From CAYLYU01 sp964501925 (GTDB lineage: Bacteria > Pseudomonadota > Zetaproteobacteria > Mariprofundales > Mariprofundaceae), in assembly GCA_964501925.1 (NCBI GenBank), contig CAZCTM010000003.1, forward strand, positions 1-64,000: a DNA stretch of 64,000 bases, written 5' to 3'. The position numbers and the translations under genes were made by a program. This document shows positions 52,850 to 62,390 of this stretch, one piece after another; position 1 is the first letter of the stretch, and each line of letters starts with the position of its first letter. The notes under the pieces are model-generated. The model saw nothing but the letters and a program-made list of their open reading frames with translations. It had not been told where the DNA came from and did no database searches.

Positions 52850-54728
52850 CAAGCCATACCTCCAGGAGATCACCGGGCTTGAGTTCGCTGAAGGCGGAGG
52901 GTTTTTGCCTGACCGCCCAGCCGCTCCCGTGTACCCGCAGTCTGTATCCCCGTTTTGACGCCAGTCTCTTGATTTCACGCAGGGACTTTCCGTAGAGAGG
53001 TGGAAGGTTTCCTCCTGTGGCGGTCGTCCCCGTACGATGCGATACCGCCATATACGGCTCCATGCTATCAGGCACCGGTTCCGTATCAGGGGTGATGCCG
53101 AGATATGGGAGCACGGTAGCAGCCAGCGACCGGAAAATGGGAGCGGCCACCTGTCCGCCGTAAATGCTTCCCCTGGGTTCATCCACAACCACGGTGATGA
53201 CAAGTTGCGGATTGTCTGCGGGCACAAACCCGGAAAACACGGCTATGAATTTTCCCTTGGCGTAACCTCCGTGCTTCGACGGTTTCTGGGCCGTCCCGGT
53301 CTTGCCGGCCACAGGGTAGCCGACCGGAACGGCCAGTGAACCCGTGCCTTCCGGTGTCGTGGCCTGCCTCAGCATGCGGGTGATGTCCCTGGCGACCTGT
53401 CGCGGGAGAACGCGTTTTGGCGGGTTGGTGTGACCATCCTTGACCAGTCTGGGCTTGACCAGAAGCCCTCCGTTGGCCAGCACGCTGTATGCGGTGGCGA
53501 GCTGAAGGGCGGTTACGGCGACCCCCTGCCCGAATGAAATGGTGGCGGTTTCCACGGGGCCCCAGCGTGAGACGGGCGGGAGAATGCCCGCCGATTCCCC
53601 CGGAAGTTCGATGCCGCTTTTCTGACCGAAGCCGACGGCGGCAAGGACATTGCCGAGCTTTTCCGGTCCGACGTCAAGGGCGAGTTTGGTGGCGCAGATG
53701 TTGCTTGAGTGGACGAGGACACCGGTGACATCCAGCCAGCTCTGGGGGTGGACATCATGAATGACACGGTTGGCAACCCGGAAATTGCCCTTCTCGCAAT
53801 ACAGCCGGGAATCGGGACGCCAGTGGCCTGACTCCAGGGCCGCGGCGACGGTGAAGGGTTTGAGAACGGACCCCGGCTCGAACACATCGGTAATGGCCCG
53901 GTTTCGCCACTGGCTGGGATTGAAGTCCCCGAAGTTGTTGGGGTTGAAGCCCGGCCAGTTGGCCATGGCCAGAATGGCGCCATCACTCGGACGCATCACG
54001 ATGACGGTTCCACCCTTTGCGCGCTGCTTGCGCACACCGTCGGCCAGGGCTGCGTAGGCAAGACTCTGGATATAGGCATCCAGATGCAGCTGGACCGTCT
54101 GACCACGGACAGGTGTATTGAGCCAGATGTCACCCGGCAGCAGGTTTCCCCTGGCGTCCCGGAGGATCTGCTTGTGTCCCGATCTGCCCTGCAGCTTCGC
54201 ATCAAGGCTTCGCTCCAGGCCTTCAAGGCCGTGTCCGTCGACGCCGACAAACCCGAGGACGTGGCCCGTTTCCGGACCGAGGGGGTTAAACCGGCGCCAC
54301 TCGATTTCCTGGCGGATTCCGGGAATGTTCAGGGCCATGATCTTCTCTGCCTGTGCGGGGCTGACCTGGCGGGCCAGCCAGACGAACCCTGTTTTGTTAC
54401 GGAGTCGCCTGCGCAGCTCGCTGGTTCTGACATGCAGTATCCTGGCCACTTCGGGAAGTCGATCGGTCTTCACCTCGGAGCCGATGGCGTAGATGGATGG
54501 CACTTCAATGCTTTCGGCCAGGATACGCCCCGTGGCATCGACGATCTGCCCCCTTGGGGCCTGCACCTCAAGTTGGCGCTGACGTTGTTTTTCCGCCAGC
54601 AGCTTGAGTTTGTCCGACCGTACCAGCTGAAGGTCCACTGCCCTGACACCGATCATGGTGAAGCACAGAACCAGAATGCCGGTGACGATTCCCAGTCGGC
54701 GGCGAATGAATCTTTCCTGGGATTTCAT
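52842..54728 (-). CDS. ftsI: septal transpeptidase FtsI (PBP3) with C-terminal PASTA domain
   Basis: 628 aa. One N-terminal helix (LGIVTGILVLCFTMIGVRAV), a dimerisation domain, and a class B penicillin-binding domain with the catalytic SxxK (EPGSVLKPFT), SxN (VHSSNICATK) and KTG (AGKTGTAQK). Residues ~570-628 form a PASTA-like module (NLPPLYGKSLREIKRLASKRGYRLRVH ... LKPGDLLEVWLDG, given here in part). PASTA on FtsI is absent from E. coli and more typical of Gram-positives and some other Proteobacteria. Overlaps ftsL by 4 nt. Confidence 0.96.
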   Translation of the reverse strand: MKSQERFIRRRLGIVTGILVLCFTMIGVRAVDLQLVRSDKLKLLAEKQRQRQLEVQAPRGQIVDATGRILAESIEVPSIYAIGSEVKTDRLPEVARILHVRTSELRRRLRNKTGFVWLARQVSPAQAEKIMALNIPGIRQEIEWRRFNPLGPETGHVLGFVGVDGHGLEGLERSLDAKLQGRSGHKQILRDARGNLLPGDIWLNTPVRGQTVQLHLDAYIQSLAYAALADGVRKQRAKGGTVIVMRPSDGAILAMANWPGFNPNNFGDFNPSQWRNRAITDVFEPGSVLKPFTVAAALESGHWRPDSRLYCEKGNFRVANRVIHDVHPQSWLDVTGVLVHSSNICATKLALDVGPEKLGNVLAAVGFGQKSGIELPGESAGILPPVSRWGPVETATISFGQGVAVTALQLATAYSVLANGGLLVKPRLVKDGHTNPPKRVLPRQVARDITRMLRQATTPEGTGSLAVPVGYPVAGKTGTAQKPSKHGGYAKGKFIAVFSGFVPADNPQLVITVVVDEPRGSIYGGQVAAPIFRSLAATVLPYLGITPDTEPVPDSMEPYMAVSHRTGTTATGGNLPPLYGKSLREIKRLASKRGYRLRVHGSGWAVRQKPSAFSELKPGDLLEVWLDG

Positions 54729-54997
54729 GGCCGGATCACCTGCATCGGGGTCGGCGGCCCCATGCCCAGTCGGGATTTCGCCAGTCTCCGGATGCGTTCC
54801 GGCCGTGTCAGACTGGCCAGTTCCAGAGAAAGCCGGTTAAGTTCGGCCACCAGTTCCTTTCGCTCGTGACGGAGTATCGTGTTGTCCTTGGTCAACTCGT
54901 AGCGCATGTGGGAGAGGGCGACCTGGGCGGCCGCCACCAGTGCCATCAGGATTCCCAGAACCAGCATCCACTTTCCATGCCTCCGGATTCCTTTCAT
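54725..54997 (-). CDS. ftsL: cell division protein FtsL
   Basis: 90 aa. Short basic N-terminus, one helix (WMLVLGILMALVAAAQVAL), and a periplasmic leucine-zipper-like coil (LRHERKELVAELNRLSLELASL) ending in RIRRLAKSRLGM, the typical FtsL tail. It activates FtsWI with FtsB and FtsQ. Identified mainly by position and architecture between rsmH and ftsI. ATG overlaps the rsmH stop by 4 nt. Confidence 0.9.
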   Translation of the reverse strand: MKGIRRHGKWMLVLGILMALVAAAQVALSHMRYELTKDNTILRHERKELVAELNRLSLELASLTRPERIRRLAKSRLGMGPPTPMQVIRP

Positions 54998-55926
54998 GGC
55001 AGGCGCTCCGCCACCCTGAGTCTGGCCGAACGCGCCCGCGGGTTTCTTTCGATTTCCTCTTTCGAGGCGCGGAGGGGTTTCTTGTGAATCCAGCGCATGG
55101 TCGGCGTGTGGCCGCAGGCGCAGACAGGGAAGTCGGGCGGGCATACACAGGGATGGACACGTGACTCGATCCAGTCGCGAACGCGACGATCCTCGCCGGA
55201 ATGGAAGGAGATCACGGCCAGCCTGCCGCCAGGGGGGAGGAGGTTCATTGCGGAAATGATGCCCGCCCGAAGCTGCTCAAACTCATCATTGACCCAGATG
55301 CGCAAGGCCTGGAACGTCCGCGTGGCAGGGTGGGTCCTGCCATAACGGGAAGAACGGGGTACGGCATGAAAGACTGCATTCTCCAGATCAGCGGTGCTCA
55401 CCATCTTTCCATCCCTGGCCGCCCGCAATATGGCTCTGGCGATACGTCCCGCGTAGCGCTCATCACCAAACTCGCGAAGAATGCGTGCAAGCTCTTTTTC
55501 ATCGATTCTGCGCAGTCGGGCAGATAGTGGCTGCCCGCGCGTCGGGTCCATACGCATGTCGAGTGGTCCGGATTTCTGGAAGGAGAAGCCACGTTCCGGC
55601 CGGTCCAGCTGCATCGACGAGACACCGAGATCAAAGCCGATGCCGTCAGCCTTTTCCCAGCCGAGTTCATCCAGGACACGCTCCATCTCGGCGAAAGAGG
55701 CGTGTTCCATTCGGAAGCGGGGATCCTCCCCGGCGAGCCTGTTGCCGAGCTCCACGGCCAGGGGATCGCGGTCCAGGCCCAGAAGCCTTCCCTTGCGTGA
55801 GAGCCTGGCGAGGATGGCCCGACTGTGACCTCCGGCGCCGAAGGTGGCATCGACATAATATCCGTCCGGATCGGTACAGACGGCCTCGACAAAGGCCTCG
55901 AGAAGGACAGGGGCATGGTTCGGCAC
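54994..55926 (-). CDS. rsmH: 16S rRNA m4C1402 methyltransferase RsmH (MraW)
   Basis: 310 aa. The start NHAPVLLEAFVEAV, the SAM site YVDATFGAGGHSRAIL, DLGVSSMQLDRPERGFSF, and VISFHSGEDRRVRDWI are canonical. A GTG start (TGATG-TG, overlapping the mraZ stop) gives a protein beginning exactly at the family consensus; the longer open frame is not supported. Confidence 0.96.
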   Translation of the reverse strand: MPNHAPVLLEAFVEAVCTDPDGYYVDATFGAGGHSRAILARLSRKGRLLGLDRDPLAVELGNRLAGEDPRFRMEHASFAEMERVLDELGWEKADGIGFDLGVSSMQLDRPERGFSFQKSGPLDMRMDPTRGQPLSARLRRIDEKELARILREFGDERYAGRIARAILRAARDGKMVSTADLENAVFHAVPRSSRYGRTHPATRTFQALRIWVNDEFEQLRAGIISAMNLLPPGGRLAVISFHSGEDRRVRDWIESRVHPCVCPPDFPVCACGHTPTMRWIHKKPLRASKEEIERNPRARSARLRVAERLP

Positions 55927-55927
55927 A

Positions 55928-56407
55928 TCAGAGATCCAGCCCGCCGGAGGCAAAGATGTTCTGATCGTTGCCGCGAGAGGCTTCCCGCATCCACTGTTCC
56001 AGATCCCTCTGGCTCTGGGCGAAGGCCTGCTCCCAGAGGGCCTCATCCCACAGCTCGAAATAATAGGACATGCCGGCAAGGACGACGGACTTGTTGAGAC
56101 TGGCGAAATTGCGCAGGCTGGCCGGCAGAAGGATCCGGCCCTGCTTGTCGGGCACGCACTCCGTGGCGCCGCTGATGAAAAAGCGTTCAAAGGCCAGACC
56201 CTGCGGATTGACGATGGCAAGCTTGCTGACCTTTTCCACGATCCGCTGCCAGTCCCTGTAGGGATAGGCTCGCAGGCAATTGTTGAAGAAGTTGGTGACA
56301 ATCAGACGCTCGTCATCGTAGGTGCGCACAAGGGTTTCACGGAAGCTGGCCGGGATGCTCACCCGACCCTTGCTGTCCAGAGAGTGTACATGCCTGCCCG
56401 GAAACAT
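55928..56407 (-). CDS. mraZ: transcriptional regulator MraZ
   Basis: 159 aa. Two AbrB-like half-domains (LDSKGRVSIPASFRE near residue 10 and PDKQGRILLPASLRN near 86). MraZ binds tandem TGGG-n repeats before its own gene and represses the cluster. Exactly such repeats lie 34 to 63 bp upstream of its ATG. First gene of the cluster. Confidence 0.96.
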   Translation of the reverse strand: MFPGRHVHSLDSKGRVSIPASFRETLVRTYDDERLIVTNFFNNCLRAYPYRDWQRIVEKVSKLAIVNPQGLAFERFFISGATECVPDKQGRILLPASLRNFASLNKSVVLAGMSYYFELWDEALWEQAFAQSQRDLEQWMREASRGNDQNIFASGGLDL

Positions 56408-56440
56408 GTCGCTGTTTTAACCTCCCAACCCTGTCCTTCA

Positions 56441-56504
56441 GTGCACAATTACCCACAATTACCCACTATGCACCAATATAGGCGGCTGCACAAATGCTTG
56501 TCAA
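56441..56504 (-). promoter_or_regulatory. mra/dcw promoter with MraZ boxes
   Basis: Read on the minus strand: TTGACA (56504-56499), 18-bp spacer, TATATT (56480-56475), a near-consensus sigma-70 promoter. Immediately downstream come GTGGGTAATT-type repeats at 10-bp spacing (56470-56451), with a further TGGGA ~20 bp on. These fit the MraZ-binding box and overlap the transcription start, so MraZ would repress its own operon. The rest of 56408-56719 holds only the upstream region of the O-methyltransferase. Confidence 0.85.
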
Positions 56505-56719
56505 CGGGTTTTTTGGATACTTATTCAGCAGATGGGTCAATTTCTCACAGTCACGGAGACAGGGTCCGACCATGGTATTCCTGAGCAGGGAGGAGCATCC
56601 TTTCGGCATTGTTCCCGGGCTGTCCGGTCGCTCACGCGCATGCAGGTGCTGGCCGAATATGGAATGATGCACCGTTTCGGACTTGCGGCCGGGATCGTCC
56701 CGGGCAAATGGAGTGTGCG

Positions 56720-57394
56720 ATGGCAAACAGGACACTGGGACTCGATGAGGAGCTGTATCAGTACCTGCTGGATCACGGTCTGCGGGAACCGGAGGTGCTG
56801 ATGAGGCTTCGCACCGCCACGGAGAAAGAGGAAATGGCCGAGATGCGCTCGGCCCCCGAGCAGGGGCAGTTCATGGCCCTGCTGCTCAGGCTCATGGGTG
56901 CGGGGCGCGCAATCGAGATCGGTACCTACACGGGCTATGCCACCCTGTGGATGGCGCTGGCGCTGCCGCCGGACGGGGAGATCATCACCTGTGATGTTTC
57001 GGAACGCTGGACGTCGGTTGCCCGTCGTTTCTGGAGGGAGGCGGGTGTGGATGAGAAGGTGAGGCTTTATCTTGCCCCCGCGCTGGAAACGCTGGACGGG
57101 CTTCTGGCTAAGGGTGAAGCGGGAAGGTTCGATTTCGCCTTCATCGACGCGGACAAGGCGAACTATGAAAACTATTTTGAACGTTGCCTGAAACTGATCC
57201 GGCCTGGGGGCCTGATCGTTGTGGATAATGTCCTCTGGGGCGGCAGCGTCACCGATCCTGCGAAGACGGATGAGGCCACCGAGGCCATCCGGAGTTTCAA
57301 CAAGAGATTGAAAAACGATACACGGATTGAGCTCTCAATGCTGCCTGTTGCCGATGGACTGACCTTGGCCAGAAAGCGAAAGGTTGATAAATAG
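56720..57394 (+). CDS. class I SAM-dependent O-methyltransferase (CCoAOMT-like)
   Basis: 224 aa. AIEIGTYTGYATLWMALALP is the SAM site, FDFAFIDADKANYENYFE carries the metal-binding aspartates, and LIRPGGLIVVDNVLWGG is the family block. Divalent-metal catechol-type O-methyltransferases of this group act on varied small molecules; the substrate here is unknown. The ATG after TGGAGTGTGCG was chosen. Divergent from mraZ. Confidence 0.92.
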   Translation: MANRTLGLDEELYQYLLDHGLREPEVLMRLRTATEKEEMAEMRSAPEQGQFMALLLRLMGAGRAIEIGTYTGYATLWMALALPPDGEIITCDVSERWTSVARRFWREAGVDEKVRLYLAPALETLDGLLAKGEAGRFDFAFIDADKANYENYFERCLKLIRPGGLIVVDNVLWGGSVTDPAKTDEATEAIRSFNKRLKNDTRIELSMLPVADGLTLARKRKVDK

Positions 57395-57434
57395 GTCTGT
57401 CACCTGATTTGCTGTCCCCAACAGTCTAATGTAA

Positions 57435-57459
57435 TATCAAGATATGAAAGCCTGGCACC
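57435..57459 (-). repeat. inverted repeat, left boundary of accessory cassette
   Basis: TATCAAGATATGAAAGCCTG followed by GCACC. Its first 24 bases are the perfect reverse complement of 2969-2992, and its last 20 match the right boundary at 62391-62410 with one mismatch. The GCACC end faces into the cassette, the opposite orientation to the pair near 3 kb. Confidence 0.85.
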
Positions 57460-57478
57460 ATGACTCCTATGCGATATA

Positions 57479-59218
57479 TCAGACCATCTCTTTTGAGACA
57501 TAATTATCTTCGTATGATTTTTTCTTTGGCAAAACTTTCGGTTTCGGCATAGCCCGAATGATTTTGCCTACTTCGAGAAAACTTAATCCATATGCTGCGG
57601 AAAGGCGATCATAGTCAGTTCGCATTACCGATGGCGCATCCAGATTTTCAGGGATTTCCAACAGCACTTTGTGTGCTTTCAGCCGAGGAATGCTTGGATG
57701 CCCCTTTAATTCCCTGCAAATGTTGTCATCATAGATTTTCAATCTTGAGCCCCCGCCACACAGAAAGAGAGGAATACCTTCTAGGTTAACATCATTGATC
57801 ATATAATGTTTGGCATTAATAAATGTCTCCCCTCGCACCTGAACTGATACCTTTCCATTGCTGTTAAAAAAAGCACCATCGGGATGTCCTTCAGGGTAGG
57901 GAAAGCAAGGTTTTGGTTGCCTTGTAAAGGTAATCTCAGCACCTTCGATATAATCCTCCAGTTGTTCAGGAATTCTGTTGTGTAGAGACCTGCGACTACT
58001 GACATCCGCCAATTTTGCACCCAATGCTTTTGCATGCTCGCTCTTCTCATTCTTCAAACATCTTTCCCACCATTCAATTCTCGATTTGTGGAGCGCGGTA
58101 ACGCCATTGTATCCCACCTGGGCAGTAAAGAACTCAAAGTCCCATTTGCCCCCATGGCCTTTGCGAACCTGAAACACAGAAGAATCCACAGTGCCAGCGC
58201 CAATATCTGCCAGCAAAAAGATGTTCGGTTTGTTGGGGTCGAACCTCTGTGATTGCACAAAACCATAAATCTGAGCCGCTAGCTCCGGGACGACATCGAT
58301 CTCTGCAAGGTGATCGCTTTGATCGAATCTGTTCAGTGCATCTTGAACTACATCTGTAGTTATTTCCTTTGTTGGTGCACAAGCCGCCAGCCATGATGCT
58401 TTGGCCACCTTCGTAAATCGTTCAACAATTCTCCGGTTTGTGTAATTTTCTGAAGGAATACCAAGTGAGAATCGCCAGTAGATTTTTGTGTGGTCATAGA
58501 TGTCCGCATGCTTTGTGAACAGCCAGCCTCTTGATCGCCTGATCACAAGCGCTACATATGCCACGGCGGCATGCAACGATTCAGTACTGAGATCAGACTC
58601 TTCCATTAAAGGTAATTTCAAGTTATTGAAGGTTTGTTGGCCTTGATCCAGTGAAAATATAGAGCGCTCACTATAGATTTGAGATGGTATCAAATAGCTA
58701 TTGATACCGCTTCCCTCAAGGAACCGGACTGCAAAGGATTTTCTCTGGATTCTGTCCGCGATCACGACCTTCGTGGTAGATGTGCCGAAATCAAAGCCCA
58801 TCACCATATCCCTGATATCTTCTCCGGGTCTGGCCGGCTGGTCTGAAATTCCATCATGCTCAATCGCTATAAACTGTTTTTCAGCCTCTATGTGCTTAAA
58901 CGTATCACTCACCTTGGATTTAGCCGGTAGTCTGATTTTCCAGAGTTTAGCAGGCTTATCTTCCATAACTGGTTTTTGCACAGGAGAATGAAGTTTCTTT
59001 GGCAAGACTTTAGGTGATTTCAACACAGGTGTATTTGCCTTGACTGATGGCGCTGCTGTTTTTTTGAGCGGAGTTTTTTTTCGTTTAAGCCTTCTTGCCT
59101 TATACCGTGTTCGATTATCCACCATTCGTGGGCCATTCTGGCCTGGAAATAACTCAGTTAATTTCTTTCCCTTTTCTGATGCAGCTTTGCGCAATGCATC
59201 TCGTAATGAGCTTCCCAT
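57479..59218 (-). CDS. Hsp70/actin-fold ATPase with basic N-terminal extension
   Basis: 579 aa. The nucleotide-binding fold is clear: phosphate-1 MGFDFGTSTTKVVIAD (residues ~140-155), phosphate-2 LLADIGAGTVDSSVF (~335-349) and adenosine loop FLCGGGSRL (~485-493). Unlike DnaK there is no C-terminal peptide-binding domain; instead a ~130-residue Lys/Arg/Pro-rich N-terminus precedes the fold and could bind nucleic acid or the partner helicase. The start (MGSSLRDALRKAA) has AAAGGGGGC upstream and follows the helicase stop by 11 nt, so the pair is one operon. Function unknown. Confidence 0.85.
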   Translation of the reverse strand: MGSSLRDALRKAASEKGKKLTELFPGQNGPRMVDNRTRYKARRLKRKKTPLKKTAAPSVKANTPVLKSPKVLPKKLHSPVQKPVMEDKPAKLWKIRLPAKSKVSDTFKHIEAEKQFIAIEHDGISDQPARPGEDIRDMVMGFDFGTSTTKVVIADRIQRKSFAVRFLEGSGINSYLIPSQIYSERSIFSLDQGQQTFNNLKLPLMEESDLSTESLHAAVAYVALVIRRSRGWLFTKHADIYDHTKIYWRFSLGIPSENYTNRRIVERFTKVAKASWLAACAPTKEITTDVVQDALNRFDQSDHLAEIDVVPELAAQIYGFVQSQRFDPNKPNIFLLADIGAGTVDSSVFQVRKGHGGKWDFEFFTAQVGYNGVTALHKSRIEWWERCLKNEKSEHAKALGAKLADVSSRRSLHNRIPEQLEDYIEGAEITFTRQPKPCFPYPEGHPDGAFFNSNGKVSVQVRGETFINAKHYMINDVNLEGIPLFLCGGGSRLKIYDDNICRELKGHPSIPRLKAHKVLLEIPENLDAPSVMRTDYDRLSAAYGLSFLEVGKIIRAMPKPKVLPKKKSYEDNYVSKEMV

Positions 59219-59229
59219 TTCGGCCCCCT

Positions 59230-62200
59230 TTAGTCCACCCGGATCAATCCACAGCATACAAAGCTATCGTTTGCTTTCGGCTGACTCTTCTGCTTTAACT
59301 CTTCCAGTTTTAAATCAATGCGTTCATTCAATATTTGTAGTTTACCTCGAATAGCCGGGATAATTTTTTTTTGTTTCTCACTGCCAGTGGATTCTAAATT
59401 CTCGATTCTCTGCTGCAGCTTTTCGGCTTGGTTCTTTCTATGCCTGTTAAGCTGGGACTCCATGAAGGAAATGCGATCCAGATCTTCCCTTTGGTGAGTA
59501 TCCCGAAACTTTCTGAACTCGGGCTCCTCAATCTTATCTCTGTAAGTATCAAACAGGCTTATTGCAACATCCAGGTCAACAGAATTGTTGGCTCCCAGCC
59601 AGTCCTGTCCTTTCATGGCTGAGTTATTCACCAAACTCTCTGCATTATCAGGGCTAAGGATTTCTCTGGTTAACAGGTTGCTAGCCAGATAATAGAGTTT
59701 TTCAATTTCACGCGATCCGGAAAATGACCAGCGGAACACCATAAACAGATAGTCCCCGCGAGGAGTTGATACATCCTGCTTGCTCACTTTAATGGCTGTA
59801 ACCTTATGATAACGAGGTCCCTTGGCACTTGCCTTCTGATGATCAACGACAAATTTCACCAGAGGATGTCCTTGAGTTACACGTTCCACCTTAGGCACCA
59901 GGTTTCCAACCCGGTTCTCAAACAGAAGGACGGGTTTTCTGTGCTGTAGAATTGATGTCCTGCCGGTCCATTTCTGTTGTTTCAGATAGTTCTGAAACTT
60001 CACTCTGGCTTCTGTCGATAGCTGCAACTCATACATTGCCGAATTATGATCCTTCTGAATAAACCGGGTTCCCTCAAACGTACTTTCCAGATAATCTTTC
60101 ACATAAGCCAACAGGTCTTCACCGGTAATATAACGACCCATCTCCTTGGCAGATTGAATCTTGTCCTGAATAAATTCCCCGTGTGCAATGAGCTGCGTAG
60201 CCTCTTTCTCCAGCTTCTCTTCCTGCAGTTGCAGGTTCTCAATCGCTACTCTCGTCTGTTCAATTCGCTCAATTTCCTCATCGGCACTTAGATGATGCGT
60301 AAGAAGTTCCAGCGTTAATGCCTTTACCTTATCCCCCATCACAGCTTCGATGTTGCCCAATGCCTGTTCAAAAATAGCAAGGCGATCAAGCAATCGCAGG
60401 TAAACTCGCTGGTCGATCGTGTCCGCATAAACAAAGTTCCAGATCAATATCCTCTCTTCCTCCTGACCAATACGGTCGATACGGCCAATGCGCTGTTCGA
60501 TTTTCATGGGATTCCAGGGAAGATCGTAATTGATCACCAGGCTGCAAAACTGGAGGTCAACACCTTCAGATGCCACTTCAGAGGATAGGAGAATGCGAAT
60601 GTTATTATCCGATCGAAATTGTTCGATCGCTGCCCGTTTATTCATGCCGCCATAGAGCACAATGGATTGCACTCCGTCTTCCGCTAGCCTTTCTCGCAAA
60701 TAATCCAATGTTTTCCTGTAGAAAGCGAACAGGATCACTTTCTTGTCAGGCCTCTCTTCCCAATACTTCAGCAGGTTTTCACGTAGAGCCTTGTACTTTG
60801 AATCCTGCTCTCTAAGTTCGCCATAGCTTCCAACCTGCGAGACAATTGAAGAAAGCTCAGAAATTAATATGCCTTGAGAATCGCCCGAATCAAAATTATC
60901 CCCATAAGCCTCATAGAGGAGCTCGTCGCTATCATCTACAAAATCCGAACGATTTACCCATCCCGAGAATGCTGCAGCCATGCAGCTCGACATCTGGCGC
61001 TGGGGAATCGTGAGAATAAATCCGGGGGGAACATCGAATCGGCTGCAAAATGAACGCACCTTTTGTGTCACTGTCTCATAAAATTCCCTCTCGATTTCCG
61101 TCATCTCAACTTCAATGGCTTTAGGTAAGCGGACCACTCGCCTTTCATGAACATCCCTTTTACGAGTTCGTGAAATCACTTTTGCCAGAGGATTGATTCG
61201 GTCAAGCCTGTCGGCAATTGCAGCCCTGCCTGCCGGTTCTGAAAGCTCCTGTTCAGATGGCGGATTCTCTATCAGATACTCAATCTGCTTGTTGTCTTCA
61301 AAAAAACGGGCACTGCATGCGTCTTTTAGTGCCTGCAGAAACTCCCTCTGCGACAGCGGACTTTTCAATACTCGATCCCGCAAATGAACAATGGGCGCAT
61401 TCGACTTCAGCGTTATCGAGAAGAACTCCTCCATAGCAAACACATCTTCATCAATCAGGTTCAATAGGAAAAACAGGTCACTGCTTTTTAGCTGAATCGG
61501 TGTTGCCGAAAGCAGCAGCAGATGATGGGTGACCTCCCTGATCAACCTGCCAAGTTGATGCGTTTGCGTCTCCCTGTTCCGCAGATAATGCGCTTCGTCG
61601 ATGATGACCAAATCAAAGGGTTCATCCTCGAACACCTCCCGATCCAGATAGCGCGCAAGCTGAGCAGAATTAGAACGATTGGGGGCATCCTCGACATCCC
61701 ACTTTCTGGGAGGCCTGATTCCCTGCAAACTACCTATAAGAGCAAATTCCTGCTCAGGATACCCTTTCAAACGCCTGACCTTATCCAGAATCGTCTTGGC
61801 ATCAGCGATTTCTGCTTTCACGCCGAAACGATTCTCCAGCTCCATTTGCCACTTTTCACGTAACATCGCCGGGCACAACACCAGCAATCTTTTGGCATCC
61901 AAACGTGCTGTCAGCTCCGTCCAGATGAGCCCCGCTTCAATGGTCTTACCCAAGCCCACTTCATCTGCCACGAGAATCCCTCGACATGGCGAATCAAGAA
62001 AGTTAAGCACAGGTTTGAATTGATAGGCATAAAAGTCCGTGTTGGTGGCATTAAGGCTGTAGATCAGGTTAGCCAACCGCCCAGTCAAACGATAATAGGT
62101 AATGGCTCCGCGCAGGTCGGATTGACGCCCAAACTTGCCTTTTGAAAGCAGGGTTCGAGGCCCTTCCTTTTGCCGCTCAACTTTTTCCAGAGCTTCGAGC

Positions 62201-62346
62201 AAGACAAACTCTTCGTCACCATCCAGAAAAGTGACCAATACCCGCTTTCTGAGCTCGGAGCCCTCAAACTCATTGCCCATAATACCTACCCGACTTGGGT
62301 TGGCTTTGAGTCTTACCTTATCTCCTGGATTCAGGTCTTGAGGCAT
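59230..62346 (-). CDS. SNF2/RapA-like DEAH helicase or translocase
   Basis: 1038 aa. A small N-terminal beta domain (NPGDKVRLKANPSRVGIM) suggests a Tudor/SH3-like fold. Then come motif I ADEVGLGKT (127-135), motif II IIDEAHYLRN (DEAH at 250-253), motif III LLLSATPIQ, and in the second lobe SSEVASEGVDLQFC with QRIGRIDRIGQ, the SNF2/RapA form of motifs V-VI. The C-terminal ~300 residues are coiled-coil-rich (EQTRVAIENLQLQEEKLEKEA). It is probably a dsDNA translocase rather than an unwinding helicase. Similar large SNF2 proteins occur in several phage-defence systems; assignment to any one is not possible here. Confidence 0.88.
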   Translation of the reverse strand: MPQDLNPGDKVRLKANPSRVGIMGNEFEGSELRKRVLVTFLDGDEEFVLLEALEKVERQKEGPRTLLSKGKFGRQSDLRGAITYYRLTGRLANLIYSLNATNTDFYAYQFKPVLNFLDSPCRGILVADEVGLGKTIEAGLIWTELTARLDAKRLLVLCPAMLREKWQMELENRFGVKAEIADAKTILDKVRRLKGYPEQEFALIGSLQGIRPPRKWDVEDAPNRSNSAQLARYLDREVFEDEPFDLVIIDEAHYLRNRETQTHQLGRLIREVTHHLLLLSATPIQLKSSDLFFLLNLIDEDVFAMEEFFSITLKSNAPIVHLRDRVLKSPLSQREFLQALKDACSARFFEDNKQIEYLIENPPSEQELSEPAGRAAIADRLDRINPLAKVISRTRKRDVHERRVVRLPKAIEVEMTEIEREFYETVTQKVRSFCSRFDVPPGFILTIPQRQMSSCMAAAFSGWVNRSDFVDDSDELLYEAYGDNFDSGDSQGILISELSSIVSQVGSYGELREQDSKYKALRENLLKYWEERPDKKVILFAFYRKTLDYLRERLAEDGVQSIVLYGGMNKRAAIEQFRSDNNIRILLSSEVASEGVDLQFCSLVINYDLPWNPMKIEQRIGRIDRIGQEEERILIWNFVYADTIDQRVYLRLLDRLAIFEQALGNIEAVMGDKVKALTLELLTHHLSADEEIERIEQTRVAIENLQLQEEKLEKEATQLIAHGEFIQDKIQSAKEMGRYITGEDLLAYVKDYLESTFEGTRFIQKDHNSAMYELQLSTEARVKFQNYLKQQKWTGRTSILQHRKPVLLFENRVGNLVPKVERVTQGHPLVKFVVDHQKASAKGPRYHKVTAIKVSKQDVSTPRGDYLFMVFRWSFSGSREIEKLYYLASNLLTREILSPDNAESLVNNSAMKGQDWLGANNSVDLDVAISLFDTYRDKIEEPEFRKFRDTHQREDLDRISFMESQLNRHRKNQAEKLQQRIENLESTGSEKQKKIIPAIRGKLQILNERIDLKLEELKQKSQPKANDSFVCCGLIRVD

Positions 62347-62390
62347 AGGTTCAGGAATAGTAAATCAGGGGCAGTATATTCATTGGAAAA

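Noticed and set aside
51326..53227. MurE starting at 53227 (633 aa)
   Set aside because: The extra 126 residues overlap ftsI and share no Mur ligase features; the ATG at 52849 gives the normal length.
59230..62346. Naming the helicase as part of a specific known defence system (for example DISARM or Dpd)
   Set aside because: Only generic SNF2 motifs are visible and none of the partner genes of those systems are present.
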